Below are positions 1-10,239 of a stretch of DNA of 64,000 bases, in pieces (within the stretch, counting starts at the first letter, position 1; each line of letters starts with the position of its first letter). Below the pieces are notes generated by a model. That model was given only the letters and a program-made list of their open reading frames with translations. It searched no databases and had not been told where the DNA came from. The translations under genes were made by a program, and so were the position numbers. This DNA is from Apodospora peruviana (lineage: Eukaryota > Ascomycota > Sordariomycetes > Sordariales > Lasiosphaeriaceae), in NCBI GenBank assembly GCA_033439685.1, contig JAUEDM010000004.1:4030001-4094000 (forward strand), given 5' to 3'.

Positions 1-2702
1 ATCCAGCCCTTAAAATCAAGTTCGACAACTACCGAAAACGCCCAGCGAACCGATTCCCAGGAGCGTCGGGGGTAAGGGGAAACCCTTATTCAAATGTAGC
101 GCAAGAAATGGCAGATCGCTTTGGTGCGCCTCCTACGCGGCGACCGCAGATGCCAACACGCCCGACAGCAGCATCAGGGTCTTCGTCACGGTATTCGAAC
201 TGGGGTGTCCCGCCAACAGCAAAGTCGAAAGCGGCGGATGCTAGCGACAACTTGCGAGCGTGGGATCGGATGCGGAATTTCTCGAGCAAAGGAGCTACCA
301 GCAGCGGTACTTCGACCCCAGCAGCAGCTCGGCCACGAACTGAAGCCCCAAAACCGCCGCAGCCGCCGCCACGGACTGCGTCACAGGCCAGGCGAGCCGA
401 GGCAGCGTTTGGTACAAAGAAGACCGGATATGCGCCAGCTTCGCCGATAGGAGGAGACGAACCGCCGGTGACGAGCAGGAATTATTATAAAACCAATCTC
501 CACAGCAAGCTGTTTGACTTTGACTTTGACGACACTGCAGCGAACGCGAGGAAGCCCCGGCCAGCATCTGTCTTCGTCGATCCTGTCAGCACGCAGTTTG
601 GTGGTGACAATGTCTCCGACAACCGGCAGCGTACGCCATATGCATCACATATCGGGGAGAAGACAAATCCCTTCGAGGGCGTCAACCGCGCCAAGAGCGC
701 GAGAGACAGCCAACGGCCATTCCCGGAGGGCAGTGACACACCACCTCCTCGAGTACAACGTCAACGCAGTGCCAGCGTAGACGAATCGGATAGGTTTAAG
801 AAATCGACCGAAAAGAGTGCGTTCGAGGCAACGAATAATAGTCCGCGATTTCAGTCACGGGCTAGTGCGCGGTACAGCCCCCGAGGAGCAGATGCGGCAT
901 CAGCGCCCACAAGCGCCACCTTTGCGGCTCCAGAGGGTTCCAGTTCCTCTTCGAGCAGCGGTAGTCAGAACGGTAGGTCAACTTATATGTTCACAGTCGG
1001 GACAGTAGCTAACGTGTTGACAGCAGCGACGAATGAGGCAGCTTCGTCAAAGGCCAAAGGTGGCCCGTCAGTGTATGCTCCTTTTTCTAAACTCCCGCCC
1101 GACACCATGACCCATTCACATCCTCCCACTCGCCCCAGTCCCCAGTCACTGCGCCCGAATGATCTTGTTGGTGAGGGCAGTTCTCATAGTAGACATAGTC
1201 CCAGATATCCCCCGGAGAAGACGGAGCGCAGCGGCGGAACCACTCCCAGTGGAGAGCGGCCGCCCAGCCGAGGAGGTGGTCTGAACGTGTTTGAGAAGAG
1301 CCTGCATGCGCAGTTGCAGCACCTCCTTGGCAAGCTTAGGACGCATTCGCACAAGCAGCCTGCATCGGCGCATCATGATGGCGCTCTGTCACCCAAGAGA
1401 ACTGGTCATCGAGTAACCAAGCGAACTAACGCCCCTCACCCTACCAGCTTTTCGATCCCCATTGACGACGACACCTTTGGTACTGCATCGCCGAGTCGGT
1501 TCATGCGCAACAGCACTGATAACATCAATACGCGGTTTGTGGATGACCAGAAGGGCGGCGAGAGTTATCAGTTCAACGCCGGTGCGGATTCGCCGGGCGA
1601 TGCGTTTTTACGGGCGAAGCAGCGATCGAGATCGACGCCTCGCGGTCGAAAGATGCCCGAGCGGAACGAAGGACCTGAATCGTCGACCGAGTCACTGGAT
1701 AACACACCCCGGGCGAATAAGGTTGGCCAGCAGCCGAGCGCTTTTAACCCGGATGAATGGGCCGAGAAGTTCGAGCCTCATCATTTTGTGCCACCGCCCG
1801 TGGCTAGGCCGTCAACCTCCCCAACGAGAGCCAGCCGCGCAACCAAGAAGCCTAAACCTGTTCGCATGACAGCAGGCACGGCCGGTTTAGTAGATGACGA
1901 GGATACGAGCAGCGAGGAGAAGACGCGACCGGGAACAGCAGCAGATGACTTTCCCAGTGGAGCAGCCAGCCCCATGGCCATGGATATCGACACCCCGCCC
2001 CCAGAGCCGATTATCCCACATGTCGTAGGCGCACGCACCATCAACGTTGAGCCGTCCAAACCAGAATGGCGCGCCGGCGACGTCAACGGTGTTACGCCAA
2101 CCACTGACAATAACCAAGTCGGTAATGCTGGTCTGAACGTCCCCAAGATGCCGGATCTTAACAAGACCGGCTCAGAGGACAGCGCAGACTTTATTCGTCT
2201 TGCTGACTTCAAGAACGTCGCACCCTTTGCCCCGAGCAACCAGACTGGACTCGGCTCGCTCAACGATCTGGCATCCAACCTGCCGTTCGAGAGCCGACCC
2301 TCGGCAAAGCTGCCGCTTAGCATGCGGGAGAAGCATCACAAGACGGCTGCGCTTAAGTTTCCGCACCCGCCAGCGGCGCCTCGCCCGCCGACGGTGCTGG
2401 GGGTGTCGAACCTCAAGCCGAGCGCGCAGACGTGGCAGAAGTACGTCCTGGACTTCCAGAAGTATTTGCAAGAGTGGACGGTCTTCAACAAGCGGATTGT
2501 TGAGCATTTCGTCGCGCGGCAGCGGGTCATCGAGGAGAAGGGCCCCGGCTGGGTTGCTGGTGGCGGTGAGGGGATTCATGAGTACCTGCACTGGCTGGAG
2601 GAGGATAAGATGGTCAGGCAGAAGTGGCTGGCTACTTGTGATGCCCACGAGCTCTACGTGCGCGAGATGGGCAAGGGCTGGGAGAGGATGAAAGCTGCTT
2701 AG
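1..2702 (+). CDS. Low-complexity protein, 3' part; probable DnaJ-domain protein cut by the window edge
   Basis: The reading frame is already open at base 3 and runs without a stop to 2702, so the first ATG in the window (108) is probably internal and the gene starts upstream. The 35 codons before that ATG read through FDNYRKR and GASGVRGNP, which look like the segment following the J domain in a family of large fungal DnaJ proteins; the J domain itself would lie outside the window, so this assignment is inference. The visible part (about 899 residues) is mostly Ser/Pro/Arg/Thr-rich and predicted disordered. The last 100 residues are different: charged, tryptophan-rich and helical (TWQKYVLDFQKYLQEW, EYLHWLEEDK), and are the likely conserved C-terminal domain. 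No intron is needed in the visible part. The stop at 2700-2702 faces the 3' end of the convergent oxidoreductase gene. Confidence 0.7.
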   Translation, partial: PALKIKFDNYRKRPANRFPGASGVRGNPYSNVAQEMADRFGAPPTRRPQMPTRPTAASGSSSRYSNWGVPPTAKSKAADASDNLRAWDRMRNFSSKGATSSGTSTPAAARPRTEAPKPPQPPPRTASQARRAEAAFGTKKTGYAPASPIGGDEPPVTSRNYYKTNLHSKLFDFDFDDTAANARKPRPASVFVDPVSTQFGGDNVSDNRQRTPYASHIGEKTNPFEGVNRAKSARDSQRPFPEGSDTPPPRVQRQRSASVDESDRFKKSTEKSAFEATNNSPRFQSRASARYSPRGADAASAPTSATFAAPEGSSSSSSSGSQNGRSTYMFTVGTVANVLTAATNEAASSKAKGGPSVYAPFSKLPPDTMTHSHPPTRPSPQSLRPNDLVGEGSSHSRHSPRYPPEKTERSGGTTPSGERPPSRGGGLNVFEKSLHAQLQHLLGKLRTHSHKQPASAHHDGALSPKRTGHRVTKRTNAPHPTSFSIPIDDDTFGTASPSRFMRNSTDNINTRFVDDQKGGESYQFNAGADSPGDAFLRAKQRSRSTPRGRKMPERNEGPESSTESLDNTPRANKVGQQPSAFNPDEWAEKFEPHHFVPPPVARPSTSPTRASRATKKPKPVRMTAGTAGLVDDEDTSSEEKTRPGTAADDFPSGAASPMAMDIDTPPPEPIIPHVVGARTINVEPSKPEWRAGDVNGVTPTTDNNQVGNAGLNVPKMPDLNKTGSEDSADFIRLADFKNVAPFAPSNQTGLGSLNDLASNLPFESRPSAKLPLSMREKHHKTAALKFPHPPAAPRPPTVLGVSNLKPSAQTWQKYVLDFQKYLQEWTVFNKRIVEHFVARQRVIEEKGPGWVAGGGEGIHEYLHWLEEDKMVRQKWLATCDAHELYVREMGKGWERMKAA

Positions 2703-3340
2703 GGAGTAAGCCGAATCTGACTTCAGATAGATGGGGGAATGGGACGTGGTGTACTTATTTTTTTTTCTTATCATGGTTTCTAGTTGGGTGGTCTCCCTAG
2801 GTACCTCTTACTGTGGCGGAGAGGCCGGGGGAAGAGAGAGAATCAGAATCACTGTAGATGTAGACGATACCCTGAGCATTAGAAGCGTGCATGATATCAT
2901 ATCAGGCGGGTGGGTGCTGGTTTGAGAAAACCAGGTAGGCGTTTGGTTTTGTCTGGGATATCACTAGCGATAAAAAGGGGTTTGGGTAGATAGTGTAATT
3001 ACCTAGGTAGACCTCGGGTGCAAACAGCGTTACGTCGTTCATTTTGGAGATGGTTGGTTGTGAGGCATGCTTGTTCCAAGGATCGGTTTATGTGCCTAAG
3101 ACAAGGAATGGGGGTCTGGTTGCCCTACCATGTTTTGGATTGTCATGGTGTCTTGCTGAGAGAGGTTAGTTCGTCGACTGTACGTACAGTCGAAAAAATC
3201 GTCTTTTACACAAGTATTCTCCGGTATAGGGGTAACTAAACATGCTTCTCTACTCAGGATAGAGACAACTATAAGCATGATTCTCTACCTACTTTGAGGA
3301 CATATATACACCCATACGGCAAATTTACACACCGTGCTCG
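2703..3340. other. Convergent intergenic region
   Basis: This 638-bp spacer lies between two 3' ends. It holds a 20-bp perfect palindrome (3174-3193), two copies of the CCTAGGTA-type motif (about 2797 and 3002) and a T-run at 2758-2766 just after the upstream gene. No coding potential is apparent. Confidence 0.6.
3174..3193. repeat. 20-bp perfect palindrome centred on TACGTA
   Basis: The bases TCGACTGTACGTACAGTCGA read the same on both strands with no loop. Symmetry stops at the flanking bases (G at 3173, A at 3194). It lies in the non-coding spacer between two convergent genes, so it is not part of a reading frame. It could be a binding site for a dimeric protein or a cruciform-prone element; the sequence alone does not say which. 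Confidence 0.8.
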
Positions 3341-4519
3341 TTATAGCTTGGGCGACGATGACATCGCATCCGCAATCTCAATCACCAGCTTACCAAATTG
3401 CTTCCCGTGCTTCATATCCTCAAATAGTCCCTCAATACCCTCGATATTATCCAACCCCTTGACAACCTTACTGACAACCGGTCTGATCTTGTGCTCCCTC
3501 ACAAACTCCAGCATCTCCCCAACCTCCTTTTTGCTGCCCATAGATGTGCCCTTGAGCTCGACATTCTTCAGCACAGCCTGCATCACCCAGTCCATTTTGG
3601 GAGAAATCGTCATCCCGTACACGGCAATAACGCCGCCCACCTTTAGCAGTCTGGACGCTTTACTCACGATATCCCCTCCAGCACCATCAACCACCGCATC
3701 CAGGTATTTCCTCTCCTCCGGCAACATCTTTTGAAGCGTCTTCTCCCACCCTTGCTCCTTGTAGATAACCCCACCCTTCGCACCCATCGCTTTAGCTTTC
3801 TCAATCTTCTCCTGATCCCCGGACGTGACGTAGACATTACACCCCATAGCAACAGCGAACTGTAGCGTCTGCAGCGCCACACCACCACCAATCCCCGTGA
3901 TCAGCACATTCTTGCCCTGCTGCCCCTTCGCATCCCCATTGAAACATTTAGTCACCAAGGCGCGCCACCCGGTAACACCAACAAGCGGCAGCGCCGCGCC
4001 CTCGACGGCACTCAGGTGCTCCGGGGCGACAAATACTTCCGCTTCGGGAACAACGGCGTACTCCTGCGCGGTGCCGATATCGTACTGCGCCGCGCCACCA
4101 ATGACAGCATACCTGGCGCCGTTGTCTTCCGGACCAGCGGGATCGCTTTCCCACCCCCAGCACGGGTTGAGGACGACTGGTTTGCCGAGTTTGTCGGAAG
4201 ACGTGTTGGGGCCGACGTCGACTACCACGCCGTAACCGTCTGCTAGGAGGGGGTGCTCAAACGATATTCCTGGGTACAGCTGCTGGCGGATGAAGAGGTC
4301 GCGGTGGTTGAGGGCGGCAGCCGAAAGCTTGATCAGGACTTGGCCAGGCCCTGGGGTTGGCGGGTTGGGCGTGGTGTTTATTTGAAGGCTTTTGTTTTAT
4401 CCAGAGCTCTGTTAATATTTTGAGATATGTGATGAGAGAGATGTGGTTTTGTGAACTTACGGATAATACACCTGCCCCGGCTTACCCTCCACCTTCTTCA
4501 CGGTGAGCGAGACGGGCAT
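3341..4519 (-). CDS. MDR-family oxidoreductase (zinc-lacking alcohol dehydrogenase/quinone-reductase type)
   Basis: Two exons, 4519-4461 and 4388-3341, joined by a 72-bp intron (donor GTAAGT, acceptor AAAAG), give 368 residues starting MPVSLTVKK. The order is that of the medium-chain dehydrogenase/reductase family: an N-terminal GroES-like catalytic fold (PGPGQVLIKLSAAALNHRDLF) and a Rossmann fold with the nucleotide-binding stretch TGIGGGVALQ at about residues 184-193. The position that carries Gly-His-Glu in zinc-dependent alcohol dehydrogenases reads LLADGYGVVVDVG and the usual catalytic cysteine is absent, so catalytic zinc is unlikely. This fits fungal YogA-like NAD(P)H-dependent reductases of aldehydes, quinones or enones; the substrate cannot be read from sequence. 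It is transcribed towards the upstream DnaJ-type gene and away from nothing closer than KRR1, 617 bp behind it on the same strand. Confidence 0.88.
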
Positions 4520-5136
4520 TGTTGCGGGTGGTTTCACTGCGCGGTGATGGTTGTAGGTGTAAGTGCTTTGAGTGGTTGAGTGAGAGTATAAGTCAATTGT
4601 GGTAGTAGTCAAAGAGAGGCCGGCAGTTTCTTAGGGAAGTATCTTATTTATACGCGACAACAATAACGACATACGGTGAAAAGCGGATTACAAATGCTGC
4701 CGTATCCCGTATCGATTCAGGGGCATGGTCATTTTAAAACAAAGCCCCAATGGGTCGCTGCCGTCATGATTGATAGCGGCTAGATGTCCATCCCGAATTC
4801 CGTCGATCGGAAACCCCACCTCGCTCCCCGCACAGGAGCGGGCCGGACTGGGGAAGGACCTCGGTTAGCGGACCCGATCTGGCCAGGAGTCAGTGGCGAT
4901 CCGCCTCCCCCGGAATCCCGACGCCAGCTTCGGCGCTAGATATCGTAGGCTTTTAAACCAACATAGTAAGTAGCCCAGCAGGCCTGAATCAGCCAATGTT
5001 GATAGCAATTGTACAAGATTCGGTTTGCATTGATGGGATTACCTCCCCGGAAAAGGAGCGACTCCCTGCTAGGGTATCATAGGATGGATTCCACCACCCA
5101 AGGCCGACACTTCCTCTCTCCAGCTTAACACAGCAC
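4520..5136. other. Intergenic region upstream of the oxidoreductase
   Basis: This 617-bp stretch separates the oxidoreductase start from the KRR1 stop, both on the minus strand, so it must hold the oxidoreductase promoter and the KRR1 3' end. I see no repeat, RNA gene or conserved reading frame in it. Confidence 0.5.
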
Positions 5137-6289
5137 TTATTCGTGCGTCGTCTTCCTCTTCTTCGGCTTCGCAGGAGCTCCGCCGCCGTTCTCCTCGGGG
5201 GGTACAAACTCGCCCTCTCTCTCTCGTTTCTTCTCCTCTTTCTTGAGTTTGGCCTTCTCTGCCCGCTCCGCCTCTGCCGCGCGATGCTTTGCCTCCTTGC
5301 CCAAAAAGTACTCGCCGCTTTCGATCTGCATGTCCACCTTGCTCTTCTCCGGTGCCGGCGGGAACGGCGTATAGTTCTTCTTGGTCTTGTCCGTGACCTT
5401 GAACGGCTGCCTTCTGTGCGACAGATTTCTCTTCTTGAAGTTTGGTAGGTATCGGCTCCAGTCTTCGTGGGCGAGTGCTGGATCCTTGGCTAGCTCGCGT
5501 TTGATCCTATTTGCGTCTCGTTAGCCCCAATTCGTCAGTCTCGTAAACGGGAAAGCCAGCCTACATCAATTCTTTGATCATGTAAATGGGATGCACGTTT
5601 TGCATCGTGTCTTCAACCACTCTCCTGACCTCCTTTAGTCCCTTCCACGGGCCCATTACCGAGACCGTGTTTCCGTGGACCAGGATGTATGTCTGTGTGA
5701 GCAGCTCGAGCGCTTTCAAAGCTGTGGATAACTTGTCAGCCGTGCCCCCTTTCCGTCCGGACCGCACTTTCAAGCTTACTTGTGCCGTTCTGTCCCAAAA
5801 TACGTTGTCGCCGTTTGACAAACCGCTCCTTATTCCGTACCATGCTGCGGATCTTGATGATGTCGCACGCCATTCCATCCTCCAAGATCTTGATTGCCTG
5901 GGGCGCAGGAACTGACCGGGCTAGGAGTTTAATCAGGTCTCTGGCGTTGAGGATAGCTGCCGGGTCGTATGTCTTGAAACAAATGCGCTATTAACGAGTC
6001 GTCTAAGCAGAGAGAGAGGGAATGGCGAGCGTACCTTTCTCGTCGTCTTCACCGTCATGGAGCCCTCCACGAGGTCGAGTATCGCGGTGATGCCAAATTT
6101 GTCAAGGGCTTTGGTAATTAGGGGCCACGAATCCTTTAGATATCGCTCGCGGTATTTAGGGAATAAGGTCATAAACGAGGACTCCTCGAGAAATGGGCCC
6201 GGCGCATCCTCTTTATTAAACGGCTCGATCTTCCATTTGTCGATATCGTCCGTGTCCCACGGTTTCTCCTTCTTATGTGTTGAAGGCAT
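5137..6289 (-). CDS. KRR1: KRR1 small-subunit processome component
   Basis: Four exons (6289-6035, 5972-5780, 5721-5565, 5506-5137) give 324 residues, against 316 in yeast Krr1. All introns are 58-62 bp with GT-AG ends and consistent phase. The N-terminus MPSTHKKEKPWDTDDIDKWK and the blocks EESSFMTLFPKYRE, VEGSMTVKTTRKTYDP and VKRRQRILGQNGTTLKALEL match the highly conserved core of the family, including the degenerate KH module. Krr1 is a nucleolar protein required for 18S rRNA maturation and 40S assembly. The C-terminal tail is basic and lysine-rich (AKPKKRKTTHE), suited to nucleolar targeting and RNA contact. It is divergently arranged with the GATA factor gene, with about 0.9 kb between the two starts. 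Confidence 0.96.
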
Positions 6290-7195
6290 TTTTTACCGAT
6301 ATTCGCTATGTAAATTGGAATCGATCTTTGAGTGACGTGGTTTGATGATTGAGCGTTTGATAAATTGGTCGTTGAAAAGCGCGGATGATCGTGGGTTTTC
6401 GGTTTCAGCGTTGAACAGACCTCGCTCTACAGGTGTCTGAGCTCTGGAAATTTTTGGACAGTGGCACTGGTGAGCGGTGGGGCCGTTATCAGAGATAAGT
6501 GATAACCCAAAAGTCCCCGACAGCTGGTAGAAAAACTGTACACCTGGCGGTCAGAAGACTGGTGGTAAGGCTGGAAAGGAGACAGGGGGCCAATGAATGA
6601 CCAGCAGCCAATGAGATGACAATTCATTCGTCCATATCCTTGTCGTAAAATTCTTAGCTCCATGTACAGATTTGCGGTGGAACAAGGTGCAGAAGAACGC
6701 TTCAACATTCACCTATCCGTTGGAAAGGGGCATCCTCGCATTTCTACACCACAGCGCTTCTCGTTTACCGCCAAACCTTTACGATTTATAACCTTCCTTC
6801 ACCATTGGAATGTCTTATTAGTATCTCGAGAAAGCCCAGTTAACTTCTGCCCCCCCCCTCACCTCTCTGAGTCGCTCGTTAAACGCCCGAACTTGTTTTC
6901 CTTGCCCTGCCATCCCAGTTAGCTCGTCGGCGCGGACATTTCCACGAACGCGACCCATTACGAATCGACTTCCCACCATTCGACCATAATTGTGATTCCA
7001 TCGTCGGGGTTCTCGACACTCTTCCCCTCAATCTCACCTACTTGCCCTCGCGACTCCAGCCACCAATTTTCACGAATCCGTCGCGTCCGTAACGCCGTCA
7101 AGCTGGCGCCGACCGCATCTCCGAACCTCTCCCTATCACAACCGGATCCGGCTCCGCCGCCTCCTTCCGAATTCGAACCACTAGATCTTTTGGTT
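6290..7195. promoter_or_regulatory. Bidirectional promoter region KRR1 / AreB-type GATA factor
   Basis: The 906 bp between the two divergent start codons must contain both promoters and both 5' leaders. The half next to the GATA gene (about 6840-7190) is C/T-rich on the plus strand, as is usual for fungal 5' leaders. A frame open from 6992 runs into the GATA gene's first exon, but its residues before the ATG at 7196 are unremarkable, so I treat it as leader. No clear TATA box was identified. Confidence 0.45.
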
Positions 7196-9133
7196 ATGGA
7201 AGAGAGCACGCAAACATTGCCGCCACCGGCGACACTGGAGCTGGAGCCGATTTCCAGACCCAATTCGACGTCCACACACCCGTCCCCCCCTCAAAATGGC
7301 CAACAACTGCCCAATCTCTCGGCTCTTGCAGATGCCAGTTCAGTTACAGATTCTTTGCAACCAAGGTACGCAGCGATAGACGGACATGTTATCCTGCTTT
7401 CAGGAGCTGGCGACGTGATAGTCCCGGGCCCCGGATTTGGGTATTTCGGCAATACTCAAACCGAGACTTGGCCCTCTTCCACAGGGACCTTGGTCGCTTC
7501 AAGCCTACCGCCCCAGACAAGTGCTGGGCACGTGGTCCCAACATGCAGCGCGTCCAGCCACCCAAGTTACGGAGAATGCGCCTATGTCCAAGTGGATAGT
7601 CCGTTCGTTATCATAAATCCTCCACTTCGCGTTGAAGCGCGGACAAGTTACCAAAGCTGACATCGTCCACAGACCAGTGACGATCGCGCCAGCCATTCAT
7701 CCCCCTGGAACATCCCCCGCCAGTACGCACCCTGGCCCAAACGGAAACCTGGTAAGTAGAAAGTTTCATTTGCCTCAACTTCAATCTTGATCATTTTCCG
7801 TGCATTCCGCACTCTGCACCTGCAGCCAAGTCACTGAAGATCACGTCACGGAGCCATGACCAAGGGTTTGCTGGTGAAAGCGTTGTTATCATTGGCTTGT
7901 TTGGCGGGGGACACCACAAAGATTGGCGGCGCCGCTTATCTAAGCCCCTGCCGCTCTCCCGTTCGCCAGCAAACTTTCGTTATCGGGCGCCCACTTTTCG
8001 GGGCCCGTCAAAAATTTCGGTATCATGATTTCTTATCATGGATCCTCCACTCTCGTGGGCTGCTGTCCGCATTGATCATGTTCTTATCGTCAGCATCTAT
8101 CTACATCTAATCGCTCGCGCGCGCCCCAAGTCACCTTCTGCCAATCCTCTGGCAGTGCAAACTGCCCATCATGGCAACCATGGCTAACCATGGTCGCGAA
8201 ACCACACAGCCCACCTGCCAGAACTGCGAGACCTCGACGACGCCGCTATGGAGACGCGACGAGATGGGTTCCGTCCTCTGCAACGCTTGCGGCCTCTTCC
8301 TGAAGCTGCACGGCCGCCCACGCCCTATTTCGCTCAAGACCGACGTTATCAAGAGTCGCAACCGCGTCAAAACTATGCGGCCAGACTTGGCTAAGCAAAA
8401 GAAGGTATGCGCCGTTCCCAATTCCACTTGCGCGTGGCTGGTGCGTAGCCACTGACATTTCGCGCAGCAGCAAAACCAGGGCCTCGTTGCCGTGGGCGAT
8501 ATGAACGGAGCAGACCAGAACGGAGTCCGCAGGCCATCGCAAAAATCCAACGGACAGGTCGACGATACCAACTCCCCCATCTCCCGCACCGGAACGCCCA
8601 ACATGTATAACGCGCACATGGCTCCCATGTACCACACCCTCGACGACCAGTACCAGGCGCAGCAGCTTGCCGGATTCTCTGTTGCTGGCGCAGCTGAGGG
8701 TCAGGCACCATCTCCACTTAACGGCGACCCAAGTCACGATCAGCTCATGACCGAGAACGCAAGCCTGAAAACTAGGGTTAGCGAGCTTGAAGTTATCCAA
8801 GAACTGTACCGCGGTCGACTGCACCAGCTGGAAGAGGAAGAAAAAGCCAGACAAGGACAGGAGGCGGCCAAGATCGAGCAACAGCTACGGGCGCAAAATG
8901 ACATGCTGAATGAGTCGCATGTTCAATTGCAGAAAGAACTCGAAGAGAGCCACCGGAGAGAGAATATGCTAAAACGACGGCTCGATGAGCTTGAAGTTGA
9001 ACTTAGGAACGCCAAGGAGTCCCCGGTTGAGCCACAAGAGAATGGCCATGTCGCGAAGAGGGCGCGTATAGAGGAAGAGGCTCCCAAACCTGAATCTCTT
9101 CAGGAGTCCGTTACACCTGAGGCGTTGTCATGA
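7196..9133 (+). CDS. asd-4: GATA-type transcription factor, AreB/ASD-4 (Dal80-like)
   Basis: Proposed exons 7196-7365, 7673-7751, 8156-8404 and 8468-9133 encode 387 residues; phases agree. One type IVa zinc finger lies at residues 103-127 (C-X2-C-X17-C-X2-C; CQNCETSTTPLWRRDEMGS followed by CNACGLFLKLHGRPRP). A long coiled coil follows in the C-terminal third (ENASLKTRVSELEVIQELYR onwards), then a KRAR basic patch. A single finger plus C-terminal leucine zipper defines the AreB/ASD-4/Dal80 group of nitrogen-metabolite repressors, which compete with AreA-type activators; ASD-4 is needed for ascus development in Neurospora. The finger and coiled coil are certain; the two upstream exons are less so. 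Introns 1 and 2 (307 and 404 bp) are long for this window, and ATGs at 8171 and 8180 could start a short 299-residue form. The third intron ends in a tandem CAGCAG acceptor. Confidence 0.9.
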
Positions 9134-10239
9134 GCGAAAGCAACCTCCAACAGGTCGGCAGCAACGATAATATACTCGCAGGGACGCTTCCCCTGCAGAT
9201 CTACCTTATCGCACCGCTTATATATTCGAGCGGTGCTGGCCTCCTTGCTGCGGATGCACACTGGCTTTTTAGGGGCACCTCCGAAAAACGGGCCACCCCT
9301 TGTACTGTTATCTGGTCTCTCGGACGAAGACTCGGTTTACTAATGCCTACCCACGAAGAATAAAATACGTCATCGAAAAGACGAAGTTCATTTAGCTGGG
9401 ATTTGAGCGTGCGGCTCTGGTTTTATTGGTTTGTTTTCATTTTCTCTTACTATACCTCTCGATTTGGCTTTTGAGCGAGCAAAAGCATAAATGGAGACTG
9501 CGCGCCCCTTCTCAGGCCTGTATCTCTTTCTCTGGGGAATCTCCCACACAATTTGGGCGACTGGGGACATATATAATGGTCCGAATACAAGGAGGGATGA
9601 GGCGGGTGCAGTCTGGTTTTGCTCTTGATGACCGGATGGGACTGGGTCGGCTCGGGTGGATAGGACTGTCAGATGTGGCTCCAACGGAGTTTCACTTTAC
9701 TTTTGTTTTTTTTTTGCTGCGCTGGATGGATGGATGGATGGAGTAGGGATGGGTATATAAATACACGTAAATTATGGGTTTCGTTTTTCTCCTTGTTTAC
9801 TCTCGTTCACATTACACCTCTCTACCTACACGAACCAAGCGAAAAGGAGTGATGGAAACCAACTCTGACTTTGGATGGACGGCTGTTTTTGTTTCAATGC
9901 TCTATACAGGAATGGGGTTACCGGCAAAAGCTCAAAAGTCCTTGTTTTGCATTTTGCTTTCACCTGTTTAGTCTGGTCGGTCATTGGGTGATGACGACGA
10001 AGAAGCGCGATACCTTTTTCTTTTTTTTTTCAATAGGTGTCTAATATACAGAGAGCATCTTGGCTCTTTCACGATTCATAACCTGTGCTCCAGTGAATTT
10101 CGATGAACTCTTTGTGGGAACGATACGTCTAATCGATGTCAGGATCCAAGGCTGATAAATCTAGTATTCCATATTCTCTTTCTTCTATGTTCGAAAAGGT
10201 TGACTTGCCCCTTTTTTCTTGATATGCAGATAATCCAAG
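9134..10239. other. Convergent intergenic region with (GGAT)n
   Basis: This 1.1-kb spacer lies between the 3' ends of the GATA factor and the TOK channel. It contains T-rich stretches (about 9706-9716 and 10018-10030) and a short (GGAT)n tract at about 9724-9741. No gene is supported. Confidence 0.55.
9724..9741. repeat. (GGAT)n microsatellite
   Basis: A short run of the tetranucleotide GGAT (four copies and a partial one) in the 3' spacer downstream of the GATA factor gene. Confidence 0.8.

Noticed and set aside
3239..3290. Imperfect direct repeat (CATGCTTCTCTAC / CATGATTCTCTAC)
   Set aside because: Short and imperfect; may be chance in A/T-rich 3' DNA.
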